A stretch of DNA of 6,375 nt. It comes from an uncultured bacterium (GTDB lineage: Bacteria > Bacillota_A > Clostridia > Oscillospirales > Oscillospiraceae). The stretch is from the NCBI GenBank assembly GCA_905214605.1, contig CAJMMY010000064.1, positions 1 through 6,375 of the forward strand. The letters run 5' to 3'. The translations under genes were made by a program, and so were the position numbers. The notes below the pieces were generated by a model that saw only the letters and a list, made by a program, of their open reading frames with translations, was not told the DNA's origin and did no database searches. Below, piece after piece: positions 5,633 to 6,375 of the stretch. The number at the start of each line of letters is the position of its first letter. The first letter of the stretch is position 1.

Positions 5633-6375
5633 TTAACCTCTTATTATATTCAATGTAAATCGTTTTCCGGGTTCCTGACGGACAATGCCGTCAATCTGGA
5701 GCATGGTCAGCTCAGACAGCACCGTCTGAGATTCCATTTGCGCCGCAGCAATAATATCGTCAATCTGCATGGGCTCCTGGCCCATGACCGTCACAATTTT
5801 CAGTTGCGTTTCACTCAGCGCGCTCAGTTGTTTCTCCACGTCAATATATTCCATGGCCTTTTGCTTGTCAATCACTTTTTTCCCGGCGGGTTCCCGAACC
5901 TTCACGAAATTCTCGCAGCTTTTGGGCAAATCTTCCCGCTTTTCCGCAGAAAATTGCGGTGCCTTTCCCGTGTATTCCCGGACCTTTTCCGGATACAGCC
6001 CGGCCCAGTCGCTCATCACGTCCCAACCGCTTGTGACGGCCTTTGCCCCGTCCCGAATCAGCTGATTGGTGCCCACGGAATTTTCTGCGTCTGCATTGCC
6101 GGGAACCGCAAAAATCTCCTTGCCCAACTCCGCAGCCTCATCGGCAAACAGCAGCGCACCGCTGCGCTCCGGTGCCTCAATCACCACAACGCCCTCGCTT
6201 AATCCTGCGGTAATGCGGTTTCTCATGCGGAAATTGATTTTATGGGAGGGCAATCCCGGCGGATATTCCGTCACCAGCACGCCTTTTTCGGCGATTTGCC
6301 GCCGCAGCTCGGCGTTGCTCATCAAATACCGGCTGTGGAATCCGGCGCCCAGCACGGCCACGGTGCGTCCGCCCG
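5633..6375 (-). CDS. dprA: DNA processing protein DprA, 5' part outside the window
   Basis: Binds single-stranded DNA and loads RecA onto it, protecting incoming DNA in natural transformation; it is also kept in many bacteria not known to be competent. The open frame enters at the right edge, and 246 C-terminal residues are visible; the first are GGRTVAVLGAG, the start of the Rossmann-like DprA core. There follow TEYPPGLPSHKINF, RMRNRITAGLSEGVVVIEA, RSGALLFADEA, KEIFAVPGN and GTNQLIRDGAK, all DprA blocks in the right order. After a linker of about 60 residues, a winged-helix domain occupies roughly residues 185-242 (QIDDIIAAAQME...LTMLQIDGIVRQ). Two spots vary from the common family form: no Pro after the Tyr in SRYLMS, and Arg-Met where Pro-x often precedes RNR. 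Roughly 120-170 N-terminal residues should lie beyond the window. GTG at 6359-6361 is in frame but lies within the core and is not the start. The TAA stop is five bases from topA. Confidence 0.94.
   Translation of the reverse strand, partial: GGRTVAVLGAGFHSRYLMSNAELRRQIAEKGVLVTEYPPGLPSHKINFRMRNRITAGLSEGVVVIEAPERSGALLFADEAAELGKEIFAVPGNADAENSVGTNQLIRDGAKAVTSGWDVMSDWAGLYPEKVREYTGKAPQFSAEKREDLPKSCENFVKVREPAGKKVIDKQKAMEYIDVEKQLSALSETQLKIVTVMGQEPMQIDDIIAAAQMESQTVLSELTMLQIDGIVRQEPGKRFTLNIIRG
5637..5642 (-). promoter_or_regulatory. topA ribosome binding site at the dprA 3' end
   Basis: Minus strand AAGAGG, nine bases before the GTG start at 5627. It lies in the last sense codons of dprA (AGA-GGT before TAA), so topA initiation is physically tied to the end of dprA translation. 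It is weaker than the AAAAGGAG sites of trmFO and acpP. Confidence 0.55.

Larger units (their letters stand above)
1..6375 (-). other. Probable single operon dprA-topA-trmFO-plsX-acpP-rnc
   Basis: All six genes share one strand. Their junctions, in transcription order, are a 5-base gap, a 23-base gap (to the chosen trmFO start), a TTGA overlap, a 33-base gap and a 2-base gap. Four of the five downstream starts have their ribosome binding site in, or within a few bases of, the preceding gene's end. There is no room for a conventional terminator between any pair and I see no -35/-10 pair at any junction. The true promoter would be upstream of dprA, outside this window, and smc or ftsY may follow rnc, as they do in related genomes. 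Confidence 0.75.

Noticed and set aside
5643..5648. TATAAT on the minus strand upstream of topA
   Set aside because: It is formed by dprA codons and has no -35 partner at suitable spacing; the nearby TTTACA is only a few bases away.
6359..6361. GTG as a start for a short DprA-like protein
   Set aside because: The frame stays open upstream to the window edge and reads GGRT, the usual residues before the AVLG block of DprA, so the gene begins outside the window.
1..6375. A hidden new system, mobile element, CRISPR array or RNA gene
   Set aside because: Coding sequence of six conserved housekeeping genes fills almost every base, gaps are 33 bases or less, and I saw no tRNA-like, array-like or terminal-repeat structure.

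Overview
This window is a compact stretch of bacterial chromosome read entirely from the minus strand. In transcription order (right to left) it holds the 3' part of dprA, then topA, trmFO, plsX, acpP and most of rnc. Both end genes are cut by the window edges; the four between them are complete. Largest gap between genes is about 33 bases and one pair overlaps, so it reads as a single operon with no internal terminator and no convincing internal promoter.

The organism looks like a Firmicute, most likely a Clostridia member of moderate GC content (an Oscillospiraceae/Ruminococcaceae-like gut anaerobe is my best guess, not proven). The reasons are the folate/FAD-dependent TrmFO in place of the S-adenosylmethionine-dependent TrmA, strong AAAGGAG-type ribosome binding sites, GTG and TTG starts, and the gene order. 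In Bacillus subtilis two separate neighbourhoods carry these genes: dprA-topA-trmFO, and plsX-fabD-fabG-acpP-rnc-smc. Here they are joined end to end, without fabD and fabG.

Region by region: 5633-6375 is DprA (RecA loading onto single-stranded DNA); 3267-5627 is DNA topoisomerase I with three four-cysteine zinc motifs and a long Pro/Glu then Lys/Thr tail; 1927-3243 is the tRNA m5U54 methyltransferase TrmFO; 920-1930 is the phosphate acyltransferase PlsX, started from a TTG that overlaps the trmFO stop; 647-886 is acyl carrier protein; 1-644 is ribonuclease III lacking only its last few residues.

Functionally the set links DNA maintenance (DprA, TopA), stable-RNA maturation (TrmFO, RNase III) and membrane phospholipid synthesis (PlsX uses acyl-ACP made on AcpP). 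Such growth-linked housekeeping clusters are common. I find no mobile element, CRISPR array, RNA gene, toxin or defence system, and no sign of a new system. The points most worth a second look are the low-complexity TopA tail, the TTGA overlap at trmFO/plsX, and the joined gene order.
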